15,234 nucleotides of DNA from JBBATK01 sp046297095 (GTDB taxonomy: Bacteria; Bacteroidota; Ignavibacteria; Kapaibacteriales; NICIL-2): NCBI GenBank assembly GCA_046297095.1, contig JBKCNS010000061.1:1-15234 (forward strand), read 5' to 3'. The position numbers and the translations under genes are program-made. The number at the start of each line of letters is the position of its first letter. Position 1 is the first letter of the stretch. The notes beneath the pieces were generated by a model. It was not told the origin of the DNA. It saw only the letters and a program-made list of their open reading frames with translations, and searched no databases. Of this stretch, positions 13,789 through 15,234 are shown in pieces.

Positions 13789-15234
13789 ATGACGAGCTAT
13801 TCCATGTACAAAGCAGCACTGCTTTCGATGTTGATCATTGCCGCAGAGCTGAAGGCAACCACTCCCACCTGGACCGACGGCGTTGCGTGTATTGTGTATT
13901 CACATTGCACGCCTTGTCACAACGACAAAGGCATAGCGCCGTTCCCGCTTGCAAGCTATGAGCAAGTGTATCAGAAGCGCGCGTCTATTGCAGCAGCGGT
14001 GCAGGATGGCCACATGCCTCCGTTCCCTGCGTCACAAGCGCGGCAAAAGTATGCGAGAGCTAATACGCTTACAGCCGGCGAAATAGATGCCGTGGTGAGT
14101 TGGGTAAACAACGACGCGCCCGTGGGCGATGTGTCTAATATGCCCTCGCCGCCGGTGTATTCATCTGCATACGAAATCACCAACCCGGATTTCGTGGGTA
14201 CTATCCCCACGTACACTGTAGCTTCAGACAACGACACCTATCGCGTATTCGTGATTCCTATAGAAAACGCCGAACAGAAAATGATTCAGCGTATCGAGGT
14301 TGTGCCCGGTAACAGATCTATTGTGCACCACGCTCTCATTTTCGTGGATACATCTGATGCACCTTTGCAACAGGATCTTAGTGATCCATTACCAGGATAC
14401 TCCGCTTTTGGCGGAACGGGCTCGGCTTCGTCGCGCTTGGTATGCGGCTATACACCGGGGCAAACCGCGTTCACGTATACAACCGGTTTCGGCGCTGCGG
14501 TACTACCAAAATCATACCTCGTGATTCAGATGCACTATCCCGGTGGCATACGCGGAGAGAAGGACAGCACGCAGGTTCGTATTCAGTATGGAGCCCCTTC
14601 ACTTCGCAGTGTGGCAACAGTTCCGGCATTAAACCATTCCACTTCGCTTATCAACGGCCCATTGTTTATTCCCGCCAATACCGTTAAAACTTTTTACAGT
14701 AAAGTCGAAAACAAAGTGAACCGCACTCTCACAGCCATTATGCCGCATATGCATTTGCTTGGCAGATCTATTAAAGCAATCTGTGTATTGCCAAACAAAG
14801 ACACGATAGTGCTCATCGACATTCCCGAATGGGATTTCCATTGGCAGTACATTTACCAATTCAGCAAACCATTATCTATTCCCGCGGGTAGCGTAATCTA
14901 TGGTGAGGCTACGTACGACAACACCACAAACAATCCGGAGAATCCCAATAATCCCCCTAAAGATGTAAGTAGGGGCGAAGGTACCGAAGACGAGATGATG
15001 TTGATCTACATGAACCTGTCGAACTATCAAGCAGGGGATCCAGATATTGTGGTGGATACATCCGCGCACTATACGCACGATCTTTCATGTGCGCGTACTA
15101 CCGAAGTGAAAGAAGACTTTGCCTCGGATATATCGCTGACAGTTTCCAACGATGGCAATGCGCTGACCGTGAGCGGTATTGATGGTCCCTTTACTGCGCG
15201 CTTCTACAGCTATGAAGGTAAGGTAGTAAAGACC
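13789..15234 (+). CDS. Cytochrome c-fused copper type II (PHM/DBM-like) monooxygenase, partial
   Basis: 482 residues visible; the frame is still open at the window edge. The signal peptide is about 1-23 (an internal ATG gives Met6 as an alternative start). Residues 30-110 form a small c-type cytochrome-like domain: heme motif CTPCH (40-44) and likely axial Met in GHMPPFP (74-80). From about 125 comes a copper type II ascorbate-dependent monooxygenase pair of domains. Ligands expected from the PHM family: His180-His181 (VHHALIF) and His249 (QMHYP) for the first copper; His320 and His322 (PHMHLLG) and Met403 or Met404 in DEMM for the second. EWDFHWQYIYQF (347-358) also matches the family. Such enzymes hydroxylate C-H bonds with O2, drawing electrons from ascorbate or, here plausibly, the fused heme. 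The substrate is unknown. Residues from about 445 begin a beta-rich tail that may be a T9SS sorting domain. Confidence 0.88.
   Translation, partial: MTSYSMYKAALLSMLIIAAELKATTPTWTDGVACIVYSHCTPCHNDKGIAPFPLASYEQVYQKRASIAAAVQDGHMPPFPASQARQKYARANTLTAGEIDAVVSWVNNDAPVGDVSNMPSPPVYSSAYEITNPDFVGTIPTYTVASDNDTYRVFVIPIENAEQKMIQRIEVVPGNRSIVHHALIFVDTSDAPLQQDLSDPLPGYSAFGGTGSASSRLVCGYTPGQTAFTYTTGFGAAVLPKSYLVIQMHYPGGIRGEKDSTQVRIQYGAPSLRSVATVPALNHSTSLINGPLFIPANTVKTFYSKVENKVNRTLTAIMPHMHLLGRSIKAICVLPNKDTIVLIDIPEWDFHWQYIYQFSKPLSIPAGSVIYGEATYDNTTNNPENPNNPPKDVSRGEGTEDEMMLIYMNLSNYQAGDPDIVVDTSAHYTHDLSCARTTEVKEDFASDISLTVSNDGNALTVSGIDGPFTARFYSYEGKVVKT

Noticed and set aside
13683..14687. Several short frames overlapping the copper monooxygenase gene (13683-13961 +, 13971-14237 -, 14442-14687 +)
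   Set aside because: The long frame from 13789 to the edge carries the CTPCH, HH, HMH and DEMM motifs; the others are shadows.
1..15234. CRISPR arrays, insertion sequences, integrases or phage genes
   Set aside because: No regularly spaced repeats, transposase or integrase motifs are seen on either strand; the only long repeat is the sorting-domain pair.

Overview
The window looks like chromosomal DNA from a Gram-negative bacterium of the Bacteroidota/Chlorobiota (FCB) side of the tree. The evidence is a secreted protein with a type IX secretion (Por) sorting domain, a second orphan copy of that domain, start codons with almost no Shine-Dalgarno sequences, and several exported proteins (TPR, propeller, cytochrome/copper enzyme) typical of that group. 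A Kapabacteria- or Ignavibacteria-like genome is my best guess from style alone. I could not test it.

Layout. 94-861 (+) is an integral-membrane methyltransferase of the isoprenylcysteine/phospholipid methyltransferase type. It converges on mnmE (920-2362, -), the tRNA wobble-uridine modification GTPase. Divergent from mnmE is a compact plus-strand cluster: birA (biotin-protein ligase), coaX (type III pantothenate kinase) and an APC-superfamily permease resembling polyamine transporters, closed by a hairpin-plus-T-run terminator at 5752-5777. A Brp/Blh-type carotenoid 15,15'-dioxygenase (5852-6751, retinal formation) follows.

6837-7499 is a small exported protein with a C-terminal T9SS sorting domain. 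Next comes a unit with lower GC content: an AraC-family regulator (7532-8389) and a 788-residue exported protein (8463-10829) joining a PDZ domain, an alpha/beta-hydrolase and an Asp-box (Ycf48/BNR-like) propeller. Just after it lies a truncated sorting-domain remnant. Its DNA matches the sorting domain of the 6837-7499 gene at 73 of 81 positions, so the regulator-hydrolase unit sits between direct repeats.

11310-12975 (-) holds two exported TPR paralogues. An 813-bp gene-free, AT-richer region follows, with four exact copies of the DnaA-box-like 9-mer TTTTCCACA and one near copy, lying between divergent transcripts. The window ends inside a large exported protein (13789 to the edge). It has a c-type cytochrome motif fused to a copper type II (PHM/DBM-like) monooxygenase in which all six expected copper ligands can be seen.

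The window mixes housekeeping cofactor and tRNA genes on the left with accessory, envelope-directed genes on the right. The best candidates for something undescribed are the repeat-flanked regulator plus PDZ-hydrolase-propeller unit, the TTTTCCACA cluster, and the cytochrome-copper monooxygenase fusion.
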